Assembly: GCF_036669915.1 (NCBI RefSeq)
Contig: NC_089325.1
Location: forward strand, 10,933,231-10,997,230
Length of the DNA stretch: 64,000 nt
Reading direction: 5' to 3'
DNA from: Pocillopora verrucosa
Taxonomy: Eukaryota > Cnidaria > Anthozoa > Scleractinia > Pocilloporidae
Shown: one piece after another, positions 48,242 through 59,399 of the stretch
How the letters are laid out: every line of letters begins with the position of its first letter
Numbering within the stretch: position 1 is the first letter of the stretch
Translations under genes and position numbers: made by a program
Notes under the pieces: generated by a model
Databases searched by the model: none
What the model was told of the DNA's origin: nothing
What the model saw: the letters and a program-made list of their open reading frames with translations, nothing else

Positions 48242-51200
48242 AGAAAAGTTGAAAAAGCTTCGAGTTATCGGGAGTGAAAACAAAGGATCGGATGTGGGGG
48301 AAAAACGGTGTTTAGCGTTTTTTCTATTCATACAGGCTGTATTTAAATCAAATTTATTGATAAAGAAGTCAGTACACGGAGTAAATGCATGGTGGAAATC
48401 AAGGAGAAAAATATTTTGGTTCGAGTTAGCGCGAGGTTCGAGTTATCGGGATTCGACAGTAGTATACATGGGCTCATTGGTCAAGTTTGTGAAAAGTGTT
48501 TCATTTTAAAAGTTGTTCGTCAAATATGTGTTTTTTTTTTTAAGGATTTTGGTGAATTCATGAAGGCGAACAGACTTGCGCCTTGTTCATGGAACAAAAA
48601 GAAAGGAAAGTCGCCCCTAGATAAAGGTATTCAAGTTTTACAAATGAAGTCAACTGCCATTTTGCGGAAACCGTGGATAACCTACATGTGTTAGTCATGG
48701 AAGTAGCTCTGTATAACAACTTTAAATGGGAAAATATTCTGTAGGTCTGGCAAGACTGGAGCGCTGTACAAGATACTGGCCCATGGTGATCGGTGAAACA
48801 CTGCTTTGTAACATGATGCAGGTATGGAAGTATTGACAATGTAGTCAACTATTGAGAGTTTTTTGCTAAAATGTAACAGAGACACCTCTTCAAAACGTGA
48901 AAGGGCCATCTCCGTTGTGAATATTTAAAAGTATTCATATATTTTTTTCTGCAGTGGAAGTTAATTCTGTTCATATGTTGCACATTCAAACAGCTTTTAG
49001 AACCTCTACCAACACTTATGGCGAAGGAGACTGTTACAGAAAATGATGTACTTGAATGCAAAAGAGTAAGAACATGGATTTCATTACATTTATTTCTTAC
49101 TGGTGAAAAGTAAATAAATAGATAGATAAAAAACGCCTGCACATCAGAGCTAGGATAAGTTTCAGAATTGACTTTCCACGGTTGATTAGAGTTAGTTTGT
49201 TCCAGGCGTTTAGTTAGTAAAACGGAGTTAAAACAGGAGTAGAGTTAAAGGTTTTTTGACTTGTATTGGAGTGTCTCTTGTGAAGTTTTTTCACACTGAA
49301 AGCGAAACTAAATGAAAGGCGCCAAGCTGGATGAAAGATTTACGCTGACTATGCTTAAACAACTGTTTTTGTTTTGGATATATAGGTTATCTACAGAGTT
49401 CAAGCCATGGAAAGTAGGAATGATCCGCTACCAGTGTCTATGACTGGAATCAGAGGAAAAGGACCGAAAAGGTAACTTATACAATACCAACCAATAAGAA
49501 CTGTGATGAACAACGCTTATAACCAATCAAAATTAAGAAAGATACGAGAGATGTCGACCGCGGAAAAAAACTAAGCGGTTTTCATGGGCGGTATGTTATG
49601 TAACCTCTTGCAAACGTGGGGAAAATACAAATTAACCAATCAGAACAATGATGAACAGTGCAATGAACCAATCAGTACTAGGAAAGATACAATTGGTGTC
49701 GGGCCCAGGAAGAATGAAACGATTGTAACGGAATGAAATCTCAATCACATCTGGTAAGCGTAGGAAAATACGTAATAGCAAATCACATCTGTGATTGACG
49801 ATACGATAAACCAATCGGAAGACAAAAAGTTACAACTGGTGTGAAGCGCAGATATATACAGATTGCGTTAAGGGCGAGAAGTTCCATTTCCTTTGGTAGG
49901 CGCGGGAAATTATGTTACTAGCGCATGAAAATGTGAACCATAGATTTTATTCCGGGTACATATTATTGCTTTGGGTAATTACGTAAACTTTTCGCAAGCA
50001 GATTATATGACTGATGTCTTTTGTTTGTTTGTTTGTTTTTACCAGAGAGGAACAGTATCGGCAGATTTGGGCTGAATTGGAGACTTACCTAGAAGCTGCC
50101 AGTAGAACATCCAAAATGCATGAAAAGGTGACGACAACAGTTCTTCTTTAAAACGGCATGGATCTATTAAACCATTTACTTGATTATCGACGCCAATTTT
50201 TTTTTACGCAGAGTAGTGGATACAAAGGCGAAAAGTTTGGCGACTCCCGTAAAAAGCACGTTTTCACGCTTAAGTCTTGTTGCCTAACGACATCTCTCAC
50301 AAGAACTTAGAGATTTAATTAGTCGAATCCCACTAGTTTCAACCCTTGACCATGTGAATACTTGACTGTTTATGAAGCTCTGATTTCTTCGAAATTGCGC
50401 GTCCAAAATATATATCTTGTTTAGCGAAGTAATTCCAAGTCGTATCTTGTATTTTTTTCTCGAAGGTGTTGGAATGCCTACGTGGCACCAGTCCGTCAAG
50501 TAGTACCACAGACAGCCCAAGGAGAGAGACACCTACAGATGAACTTGAAAGTGGGTATATCGCTCACCCATCTCGCCTCGTGGTTCATTCTTTCCCTTTC
50601 TACTTGCATTTTACTTGCAAAATATGCACGACACAAAAGCAATTTGAGTGTCTATCGAGAAAAAAACCTATTATCGGTAGACTTAGTCTCCATGCTGTTC
50701 TCTTTACAATTCCTGAGGTGCTTCCAAGGAGATTTTCTTCAACAATCAAGAGCCTCTTTAGTTGGTGATCATTTCTTTTATTCATAATGTGTGATATTGT
50801 AGAGAGGAATTAGACTCAAGTTACTCCAAGGGATTAAAGGGTAAAACGAAACGTAAAATCTTTTTGCTTGAGGTTCGTTACAGTAAAAAATTAAATTTAA
50901 ATGCACGAAAATGTAACTGCCTTCCCTGCCTGCCCTCGGAAGACAACTTGGAATGGTTTCACCCTATTGCTTCCGCAGGCGTTAATCTTTTCTCTCTCTT
51001 CTACAGAAAATAATCATTCCAAACTTTCAGAAGTTTCGCTCTCTTGGCAGGAGATTGACAGGTCAGTTTATAAAGTATATAGCAGCTGTAGTGTTTATCT
51101 CTTTAATTATTACTCTCAAAAAGAATCGCGTTCAATTTATTCTTTCTCAAGGTTGTAACAGGTTTTTTCCCCCTGAATTTGTAACCTCTCCTTACTTTGC

Positions 51201-51798
51201 GCACTTGTTTCGTTAGTTTGCTGGCAGTGACAAAACCAGGTGGGGAGACTTCAACGCGGCGGAGCGTCCTCAACTCGTCCTCGTGTAACGATAGAAAATA
51301 AAGGAGGTAATCTCATGATAAATTTTGCTTTTAAATAATCTCTTTCAGATACCAAAGTATGACGGAGCGCGAGAAGACTGATTTCAATCGCGGAGATACA
51401 AACAATGAACACTTCTTCAAAAGAAGTATTGCGTCAGCGGTTACGGAGCAGACGCACAAGAGATTGCGTACCGATAATCAACATGGAATGAATAAACAGA
51501 CGGGTAGAGGTGAGAAAAGCCATGTGATGAGGCTCAATTTTGGTGTTAGAAAAAATGTTTACGCGTAGATGATTTCCTTATACCGTGTATTGTCAGTGAG
51601 GCAAAAGGACACTGATTCATGTTGACGGTTGATTCGTTTCTTCCAGGCCCAGGAAGTTCTCTTCTCTCGATGTGGAACAGTAAAATGAACGCAATAGCAG
51701 CCTCGCGGCACGAGGAATTTGCTGGCAGGCTTCAGTCGACAGGGAACAAAGCCGAGCTTTACTCCAATCCTATGGACAGCGGAAGTAACAGCAGGTAG
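41788..51798 (+). CDS. INTS13: Integrator complex subunit 13 (Asunder homologue), 21 exons, 702 aa
   Basis: Exons: 41,788-42,027; 42,603-42,677; 43,278-43,462; 44,146-44,226; 44,783-44,870; 45,587-45,712; 45,878-45,962; 46,129-46,236; 46,662-46,705; 46,867-46,912; 47,227-47,301; 47,968-48,071; 48,545-48,626; 48,745-48,821; 48,994-49,065; 49,386-49,471; 50,046-50,127; 50,466-50,550; 51,007-51,061; 51,349-51,509; 51,647-51,798. The sum is 2,109 nt, in frame. Family landmarks in order: SLWTCS-like SSWTCSIEA and EYCRIVYDIFP (exon 1), VVSDDDAHVMNSW, GRIICITN, TGIPMKEEQH across an exon joint, LKWCTP, YRITPVEVNSRP, MLEQPKKSGGKLVSHILASHGGD, EDPPSISEGCGGRVTDYRI, DFGEFMKANRLAP, RYWPMVI, NDPLPVSMTGIRGKGPKR, EEQYRQIWAELE and near the C-terminus SLLSMWNSK and EEFAGRLQSTGNKAELY. 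INTS13 pairs with INTS14 and INTS10 in the Integrator module acting on snRNA 3' ends and paused transcription; Drosophila Asunder regulates dynein localisation in spermatocytes. Human length is 706 aa. The stop may be bypassed by splicing (see findings). Confidence 0.95.
42849..42912. repeat. Hairpin, 22-nt arms, INTS13 intron 2
   Basis: TCAAACCTGTATTTAGCAGTCA (42,849-42,870) is matched inverted at 42,891-42,912 with two mismatches. It directly adjoins the LINE fragment that follows. Confidence 0.75.
42929..43195 (-). mobile_element. 3' end of a non-LTR retrotransposon ORF in INTS13 intron 2
   Basis: On the minus strand the frame reads AEMKNCSHTWTTLERQAQDR then KRWRREIVNGLCPE, the typical C-terminal tail of LINE-type reverse transcriptase ORFs; another frame upstream reads WNPSGKQKRGCPKQYL. 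A frameshift and a stop separate them, so the copy is dead. Confidence 0.75.
47484..47903. repeat. Two tandem copies of a ~210-bp dispersed repeat, INTS13 intron 11
   Basis: Each copy runs from a TTAACCCC/CTTTACACCCC start through GCATATTCTCCATAC, AAGGAGAATTTGTTT and AAGGAGAAATTGGAT to a TTAAA end. Partial or further copies lie at about 43,850-43,960, 50,715-50,843 and 54,228-54,440, and a relative at about 38,735-38,950. Ends in TTAACCCTTT orientation suggest a non-autonomous transposon. Confidence 0.75.
48218..48240. repeat. (TA)n microsatellite, INTS13 intron 12
   Basis: About 12 TA dinucleotides, flanked upstream by an inverted GTTTTCAAAAACGTT / AACGTTTTTGAAAAC pair (about 48,117 and 48,196), so a larger foldback may be present. 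Confidence 0.75.
49490..49870. repeat. CCAAT-bearing tandem repeat, ~145-bp period, INTS13 intron 16
   Basis: AACCAATCA occurs at 49,521, 49,666 and 49,809 with similar flanks (GATGAACA before, AAGAAAGATAC or GGAAAGATAC after). About 2.5 diverged copies. Confidence 0.65.
50715..50843. repeat. Partial copy of the ~210-bp dispersed repeat, INTS13 intron 18
   Basis: Shares CAAGGAGATTTT, AACAATCAAGAGCC and TGGTGATCATTTC with the copies at 47,484-47,903. Confidence 0.65.
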
Positions 51799-51850
51799 GG
51801 CTTGTACGCGTGTAACTAAGCAAATTCTAAATCTTCCCTTCCGCCTTCCT

Positions 51851-51916
51851 AGAAGGATTCGAACCCTAAGGTAGCTCCGATTCCGTGGTCGAATGCTTTA
51901 TCAACTGAGGTGCACA
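51851..51916 (-). mobile_element. tRNA-like SINE head
   Basis: On the minus strand CCTCAGTTGATAAAGCATTC resembles a tRNA A box with D loop, and GGGTTCGAATCC is a good B box at the usual spacing of about 35 nt. Acceptor-stem pairing and CCA context are not convincing, so this is a tRNA-derived element and not a working tRNA gene. Confidence 0.65.
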
Positions 51917-52340
51917 GAACTCTTTGGCGAGCCGGCAATAAAGTACTACCAGCAAAACTAAAACCAATATCGAACAGGTTATTTGTGATTTCCTGCTATT
52001 TGAGTTCTCGTTTTTTAGCTGTAGTGGAGTCCAGGGTGAGGGAAGCAGGCCCCTCTTGGACCCGTTGGTTTGTTTACTACTTGTGTGACAGAGAAAATCT
52101 TGCAGAAACAGGATCGCATGATACTACAAAGTATTAAATATTTAGAATTTAATTTTCTTGAAATATTTCTTAGTTTGCTTAGGTCATGGTGCAAAAAAGA
52201 TCATATGATCTTTAAATCAAAGTTTTGAAGCGGGAGGCCCCCCCCATAATAACTTATGTTCTGCTTGTTCGAGACATAATCGAAACCCGCACTTAATAGT
52301 TGAATGTTGTTGTTGTTGTTTTGTTGCGTTAATCTTTCAG

Positions 52341-52374
52341 TGGCAGAGGCACACCCGTGGAAGAATGGCTGTAG
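52341..52374 (+). CDS. INTS13: Possible alternative terminal exon of INTS13
   Basis: Follows a CTTTCAG acceptor. If spliced from a donor at 51,795 (AGCAG|gtaggg) it would replace the stop codon and add SGRGTPVEEWL before TAG, giving 712 aa. The phase matches exactly. There is no transcript evidence; a chance match is possible for so short an exon. Confidence 0.3.
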
Positions 52375-54227
52375 ATTGAGATGTCGTAGTGCATAAAGTG
52401 AGGCGTGAGGTGTAAGGTTGGAAAAAATTATCTGCATGTACTTCACCTCACGCTTGAAAGAAAAGAACCCCCACGAGTTGACACGCGAGGTCTCAATGTT
52501 GCCAGGAAACGACTTACCACAGCCGCTGGCCGAGTAGAGCTCCGAAGGGTTAAAGAACGTTTTGAAATCAACCACGGCCAAAGGCTTTCAATGAAAATTT
52601 TTACTAGTAAATGGAATTTCTTTACGACACTGTTGTCGTCATTGCCTCCTCTGTTGTAGTGCAAAATTACTATGCAAGGTGCACCTAGAATTTCGTCATC
52701 GGTTTAATGTAAATAGAAGCTGATAACTTTTACGAGTTTATGCTACTTTTCTAAGTTGTGTCATTTCAGGAAATGTTTTCCAGCATCAGCATTGATACAT
52801 TCCTTGCTTGTTTTGTAAGAACAAATGACCTTGAAGTGTTTACCAGCTTGTTTACTGACGTTTGGAAGCGCTGGATTTGTCAAAGACTTGTGCGAGCGGA
52901 AAGGCCATTCCTCGGCTATGACTACGAGCGGACCATCTTTCCCGTGTTCGTGCTCGAAACGGACTAAATGCACACCTCTGTAACTCTGTATTGGAGTAGC
53001 TTTTCCGTAAAGAATTGTAGACTTGATGCGAGAATCCCTCCAAGACTCTTTGTCCTTCCTCCAAGTTGAGGATTTCCTTTCCGCGAGATCTTTGCAGGAA
53101 GTCAGATGTTTCTGCGACATTAGTTCGCGTTAAAACGAATATTCAGTAGAAATGGCGTTAATTATAATTTCTGTAGCTGTGATAATTCTCCACTGAAACT
53201 CAGCAATAAACTTTACTAATTGAGATAAAGCAGCGAGTGAATCTCCAAATTTTTCAGCAGATTACATCGGAGGAAAACCCAGACAGCGCAGTATTGTCTC
53301 CGGCGGGTTTCTTTTCACTGTGAATTAAGATAACATCTACTGAAAACGCAACCTTTGCCTTCGCTTTTGATGACAGTTTCCAAGGAAACAAACCCCATAA
53401 GACTCCCGTCGGCAAGTGATTTGACAGCAGCTCAGCAGGTGGCGAATTCTCGTGTTTGGACTCATATTTATCTACTTGCGTAGGCGGTTGGATTTGTAAT
53501 TTGCATGCATATCAAAGAGTCCTCAGTTTGCAGAATCATTGTCTTAATGAAGAGATGGAAATATCTCATAAGCGATCTCCTGATCTGCCCTTTACTTTAC
53601 TTAACCCATAACGGCTGTTTGACTGGTTTATTGGGATATATTCCGACTTCTAAACCGAAAAAAAACCGATCACTTTTCCCTCGGAAAATTTATTTTGATC
53701 ACACGCATTTTTGTTTTAGTGACGCCAATATTCCCTTTCCTTTTTTCCAAGAAGAAAGGGTAGTTTGATAAAGCAGATATTTCAAACTGCTTCATAGCTA
53801 TTAGTACGAAGAATTTCACGGCCGCTGGTGGTGATACAAACTCGTCTGCGATACGATGATTGCTCTAATGAAGACGAGGTTAGTTGTGGCTTTCCACGGT
53901 ACTATCATTTTCGTGCTTAGCCGTTAGTCTGACAAACTTGAATTGTGTATTGACCTGGTTTCATTTTCCTATGTTTCTCAGAGCCGTGATGTCTAAAACA
54001 AAGTCGAAAACTGTGTTACAATGGTCGTACCTTGTTGCTAAGGTAACGAACCCAAAACATTCAATTTGATCCAAGTGTGAAACGATTTTTCTAATTAAAT
54101 TGCTATATCACAAAGTATCCTATGAAGTACATTGTGTCGGGCCGGTAGTAACAGCGGAGATTCGGATAATATTATTACAGGCGTGCTTCGTTGATATTCC
54201 AATGTGGAGTTTGAAACATTCAATGGA

Positions 54228-54440
54228 AATTAAACTTCTACACCCTAACATCAGTATGTATTTTCTCCATAATGTTCTCTATAGATTTCATTTGGTACCG
54301 ACAACGAGAATTTGTTTGAAAATCAAGAGCTTCTTTTGTTGGTGATCATTTCCTTTATTCTCGTGACCTCGATGTTTGCCTTAGGGGTGATACTGATAGG
54401 GGAAAATAGTTATTAATCACACTTACGGGTCAAAGGGTTT
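54228..54440. repeat. Copy of the ~210-bp dispersed repeat
   Basis: Near full-length relative of the INTS13 intron 11 copies, with TTTTCTCCATAATGTTC, GAGAATTTGTTTGAAAATC and GGTGATCATTTCCTTTATTC. Confidence 0.7.
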
Positions 54441-56681
54441 AGGAGAGGAAAACGATATTGCAAGGAACGGCGATTTGCCGAAGACCAATGAATTCTGGTT
54501 GAGACGTTTCGGTTTTTTCTTTCTTTCTTTTTTTCGACAGTAAAGGAAGGTTAATGTACTGGAAGCTCTTTTAATCCTTGCATCCACTTCGTGTAATACT
54601 CTGGCGGTTAATCAAAACCATGTTTTTCCATCTGTTTCGTTTTCCCACCGGCTGAGTGTGCGGGAAAAAAATTGTAGAATTTGAAGCCGCGCCGCAAAAC
54701 TAAAATTTCTCCCCAAAAAAAACTAAAAGAAACAAACCAAAAAAAAAAAAAGATAAAATGGGCTCATTCGTACGAGAACGCATTAAAAAAGACAAACTAT
54801 CGATAAGGGTTCCACTCAGGACAAGGGTACACTTTCTGTAAAAAACTTCATGACCAGAACTACACAGTTTTTTTCAGGAATGAGACACTTCATTAGTTAC
54901 AACAAATCGCTTGTCTGCGCCAATACATAAATTATTCATCATATTTTTGGTTAGGAAACTCCGCGTGCTATCATGTATGTCACAAATCGGTTCCTAAACA
55001 GCAGCGTAGTATTGTTTACTTTAAAGTAAATTAAATAAACTTCAACGAAAATGTTCGTTGTGTCCAGAGTAAACAAATCGAGGGATTTTAATGTCACTCG
55101 ACCACATCCGGGGTACGTCGCCTGTCGTCATTTTCAAACAGTGGAGAGCAAAGGTGACACACGCAGAATCGTTATTGATTGTGTTGCTATAGTGCGTTTA
55201 TCTCGTCAGCTTTGCTTGGCACGATCAGTGAGGATTTTTTCCTTCGCCGTTGTTGCATTTGGGAAGTAACTCTTTAGTTGCCCAGGTGAGTGAAACCTAT
55301 TGGAAAGTAAACGGACTCGACGGATTATGCAAGCATAGCTTAGCTGTGCGAAAGTGAGTCTGGTTCCCGAAATTTAAATTTTAAGCTTTAACACGTCGAA
55401 GTCGACGGTGTTCACCTTCGCTATATTTTTTCGAGCATAACATATTTTCTGAAACGTAGTTCTTACATAGATATTCAAAACCTTTAGGCAGTTTTCGCGG
55501 TTTTTCCCGACAGACAGCGAAGTACCTTCATTGATACAGAAATTCTCTATTTCTTCTGAGGTTAAAATTGCTGTTTGTAAGTGATAGGAATCGGGTCGAA
55601 ACAACAGTTCCTTTCGTTTTGAAAGGAAGTCGACGAAATGGGGAAGCAATGGATCAGAGCATGGCTTTTTACGTGGTAATATTTATGTATTGAAGTACCT
55701 TCTTCGTTTTGGTTAAAAAGATTTATTCGAGCGCTGTTAACATGAAATGACTTGGCATAATTTCCGTTGCAATCATCTACAGCTCATCAACTTTACGGCA
55801 GATGACAGATTAACGACAAGGATTTATTTTTAACATTAACATGTGACCTGAAAATCCAAATTTCCGAATTTGACACCACATTTCCTTACGTGTAAAAAAG
55901 AATTTACATTTTGGTGAAATAATTACAGTAAAGGCCTTTCGTTGTTTTGTCTTTTTAATCCCTAAGTTTATTTTTGCTAGTAATTGCCACTCTTTGTGTA
56001 CTCACGGCTTTAAGTTATTCCTTTTCAATTTGACAGTGATTTGCTTGGATAAACATGACGAATATTTTTCTGTCAATCTTACAGTATTGTATCCTTGAAG
56101 TTAAAACGTATTCGTGATCTCTGAATAATTTTTGGGTTTATTTAGTGATTCCGAAAAACCGAACAGGCTGTCGCATTTTAAAACGTAATTTTCTTGAACC
56201 AGCCTGAGCTCAAGGATTAGAAAAACAGATTGACTGATGTATTTTTTGAAAAGATATTTTTGTCCTGTTTGACTCGCTTTTTTCTGTTAGGAAGCAGACA
56301 AACTCTTTGAAAATCAATTATAAAATATTGTATCAATTTCGATCATGTGTTCCCATGGCGATGAGAGAGGAGTATATTTAAACGATGAATCAATTAAATT
56401 TTAAGGGGTCAAGCCAGGCTTATGTGATTCTAGAGAAAAGAAAAAATAATTCAATAAATATAAGTGCATATCACGATTGTCATGCACCTCTTTTGTGTGT
56501 GATGCCTGGAGTGTCATGAAGTTTTTCTCTATTTTTTACACAGAAACGAAGTTGTGTCTGTGGAATGACCCACTTGGCTCCCTGTTTTGCACTTAAAACT
56601 AACAGCAACCCTTTGTCTTGTCGTCACGGAACGATTACGTAGAGGAATATTTGGACGCCAACGAATTGCGCAATAAAGCTG

Positions 56682-57302
56682 ATGCGTAACTTTCCAAACA
56701 CTGGCACAACAACTCTACCACGCATCTCGCAAATCGACTGTTTACCTCAGAATCGCTTGAATCCGGACGAGTTTGAACAGAAACGAAGAGCAGATAAGGT
56801 AGGAGAACACGAAACTCACATCATGGCTCAAACAGCGGCCTTGAAAGAACAGAGCTTTGGCCGCCGTGGTAAACGGACGAATTATACGTCGGGGATCTTG
56901 CCTCCCATTTCGCAGATTTCCATGGGGGGAAGACAACTCCCGGCGGAAGCGAGTGCAAAGGAAGAAGGCTTGAAGCTTCCTCCGATTTCCCAAGTGGCTT
57001 GTCTCGGGGGCTATCTCGATGAAAAACAGCTTGTGATGAAACAGTCAAAGTCTAGAATCAGAGACAGCGATTCTGAGTTTGTAAGACTGTCTAAAGCTGG
57101 TGGTCAGAAAAACCTCCTGTGCTACACAGAGGCAGATTCTTCGCCGCGCGAGGACGCAACGAACGCGAACACATTTCCACGCTCCACTCGTTACCATCCC
57201 GGGTTCACTTCAGAGGCAGACCCAAGATGGCGCCCATCTCATTGGTCGGACTTTTCGCGACAGAAGCAAGCGAGAAGTGATCATAAATTGATATGGAGGT
57301 AG
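56682..57302 (+). CDS. C7orf57-like protein 1 (unknown function), 206 aa
   Basis: A single uninterrupted frame from the first ATG. The sequence shows three [L]P-x-ISQ-[IV] repeats: LPRISQI (12-18), LPPISQI (73-79) and LPPISQV (99-105), then DSDSEFVRLSKAGGQKNLLCY (128-148) and a Ser/Arg-rich C-terminus. The last motif closely matches the neighbour's TDSKYVKLAKTGGRKNLLCY and resembles the D-S-x-Y-V-K-L-A-K-x-G-G core of vertebrate C7orf57 (DUF5524), whose function is not known to me. No signal peptide or membrane segment; basic and probably disordered, so intracellular. Upstream non-coding exons may exist. The ORF ends in a GAGGTAGAT context that could also act as a donor, so a longer product is possible. 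Confidence 0.7.
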   Translation: MRNFPNTGTTTLPRISQIDCLPQNRLNPDEFEQKRRADKVGEHETHIMAQTAALKEQSFGRRGKRTNYTSGILPPISQISMGGRQLPAEASAKEEGLKLPPISQVACLGGYLDEKQLVMKQSKSRIRDSDSEFVRLSKAGGQKNLLCYTEADSSPREDATNANTFPRSTRYHPGFTSEADPRWRPSHWSDFSRQKQARSDHKLIWR

Positions 57303-59399
57303 ATTGGCGTGATGGCTGAGCCATTCACGGACAAAGGCTGAAAAGATATTGCTTATTCATGGGTTAAGCTTATTTTAAAATGTACAGAGTATAAAGTGCG
57401 AACCGGGTATGATACGTAGTAAATGGTAACATGTTAGGGGAATAGCTGTCATTTTTCTGATTTGTAGCCGAATGGACACATTTAATCTAGAAAAGGTAAT
57501 TGATGAACTCCCTTGCTTTAAAAGCTGTTGAAAGTTATAAAAATAGCTGAATTTATCGTTCTTGTGTAAATAGGAGATTATAAAGCAAACTGTCCCAGTC
57601 GTTTACCAAACGAAATTAAACGCTCATTTTATGCGTCAACCTTGAGTACTCCTTTGCTTTTACATTTTTTTTTCTAGTTCTCTTATCCTGTCTGTGTTTC
57701 TTTTTTCTCAATTTACAGTATATTGTTTTCTTTCAAACGAATCAACTAGCTTATTTAAAACATGAGAAAGTGAAACAACGCCAGGGTATTTCGGTAACTT
57801 GCTTCGTTTTACTGTTAATCCACAGAATGACAGAGTGTTGTAAAGACTCAGTGAGATCAGTACATAAACGGGATTTAATTAACTCAGGATTAAAAGGTTA
57901 CAGGATTCACATATTTTCGTGAGAAAGCATACATTTGTTGATCTCCTGTTGACAAAAGATTATTCTCATTATATAAACCGCAACCAATTTCTCAGTGAGT
58001 TCACTTACTTTTGGAAATGCCATCGAATTTCTTCATTTCTTAATGAGTGCGTGAAGGATAACGAAATGGATAGAGTTAAAGTGAATTAAATTATTGGTAG
58101 AGCCCATCTCCATCGAGTTCGTTGAAAGCTAAGCCAGATTGATCTTAGCAGCCAATCAGAGCATAGGTGAATACCACCAAGGAGCTATTGAGATTTCAGG
58201 CGAGCAAGGAGCCTGCGTACAGCGCGGGAAAACGCGACTGAGCAAGGTTCCCTGGTTTCAGTTTTGCGTCCGATTGCTGAAGCAAGGAGGAGCGAGTTTT
58301 TTAGATCAGTAACAGGAAGGAAATGAAACAATATCAGCGAATATGCGATCCCAGATTATATTTGACACTCAATGCTGGAAATTGCTTTATGAGTTCGTTG
58401 GTTATTTTAGCGTGGTTTACGCTCAGAGGATTAGTTATAGTAGTCCAAGTCGGTGTGTAATCATACGAGTGATTTACACTTACACATCCAAGACACGTAC
58501 ACTGTTTTATAAGTGCTAAAACACAACATCGTTCGAGAATTTTATCGCAGTTTTGATTAGCCTCATTTATTGGCTCAGATCGTGATCTCTGATCAACAAA
58601 TTAGCGCACCAATTACTTTTTATGCATGTTATCGATCTAATTCCACACCAGTTTTTCGTACGAGGCTGCAAGCTGCTAAACTGCGTCATAATTCAATAAT
58701 GAACACTGACGCCAGTAATTGAAGAACACGACCTCGCGCCGCAGAACTCTGATAAAATTCATTAAGGAAACAACGACAAATGATGAGCCAAAGCTAGGCT
58801 TCAAACGAGTAAGTTCCGTTAAATTTATTATCTCTCGTTAAAACGACTCCAAACTACGATAAGAACATTTTGTTTTCGACTCGTGCGCTTTGTTTGTAAC
58901 TACTGAGAGCATGCTTCCAAAACTTTGTTATACCTAATCATCAAAGTGTGTTTCTTATGTGTTGATTTTATCTGTTTATCTCTCACTTTTAAATCAAGTG
59001 CTAATGAGTAGCGAAGATGGATTTTTTCTGTTTGTTTTCGCCCTAATTTGAATCGTACTCGTTTTCGTTTAACATCCATCCGTCCGCGCAAGAATATAGT
59101 TTTGACTACAGCTGCAAGTTTCAAGCTACTAAACTCTCTCGTGAAAGAATTGTTTATAAAAGTTTTCGACATACTACAATTGCGGTGGACAATTCCCTTT
59201 CTCATTAGCTAGTAGAGAGATAAACAATACTTATTAAAAATCCTTTGATGTAATTTTTTTGTTCAAATGTTTAAAATTGTGAAAAAGCTTTCAACTTGAC
59301 GCACCATCGAGGATTAATTTTCATTCTGTTAGTGAATCACTTTCGTTCAGATTGTATGGAAAGACTCGTGAAGTATAGCCTGGAGGCTTTTTAAGTAAT
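57303..59399. other. Intergenic region between the two C7orf57-like genes
   Basis: No gene seen. An inverted copy of the dispersed CCAATCAGATGCAAAACT-type repeat lies near 58,235-58,310. A 101-codon minus-strand ORF (58,900-59,205) shows only Lys/Arg-rich low complexity and is not called. Confidence 0.5.
58235..58310 (-). repeat. Dispersed repeat copy, inverted
   Basis: CGCGGGAAAACGCG, GGTTTCAGTTTTGCGTC and GGAGCGAGTTTTTTAGATC read in reverse complement as the motif order of the B blocks at 617-690 and 10,765-10,845. Confidence 0.6.

Larger units (their letters stand above)
51799..56681. other. Region between INTS13 and the first C7orf57-like gene
   Basis: Contains a possible alternative last exon of INTS13 (52,341-52,374), a tRNA-like SINE, and a dispersed repeat copy. 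Around 52,400-53,120 frames of 84 (+) and 119 (-) codons overlap in a comparatively CpG-rich stretch; none has recognisable domains and I do not call them. AATAAA at 51,937 could serve as INTS13 polyadenylation signal. Confidence 0.45.

Noticed and set aside
51851..51916. Functional tRNA gene
   Set aside because: A and B boxes are present but the stems do not pair well, so it was called a tRNA-derived element.
52758..53120. Overlapping ORFs, 69 codons (+) and 119 codons (-)
   Set aside because: No recognisable domain, no clear splice partners, and both strands are open at once; could be 3' UTR or promoter DNA.
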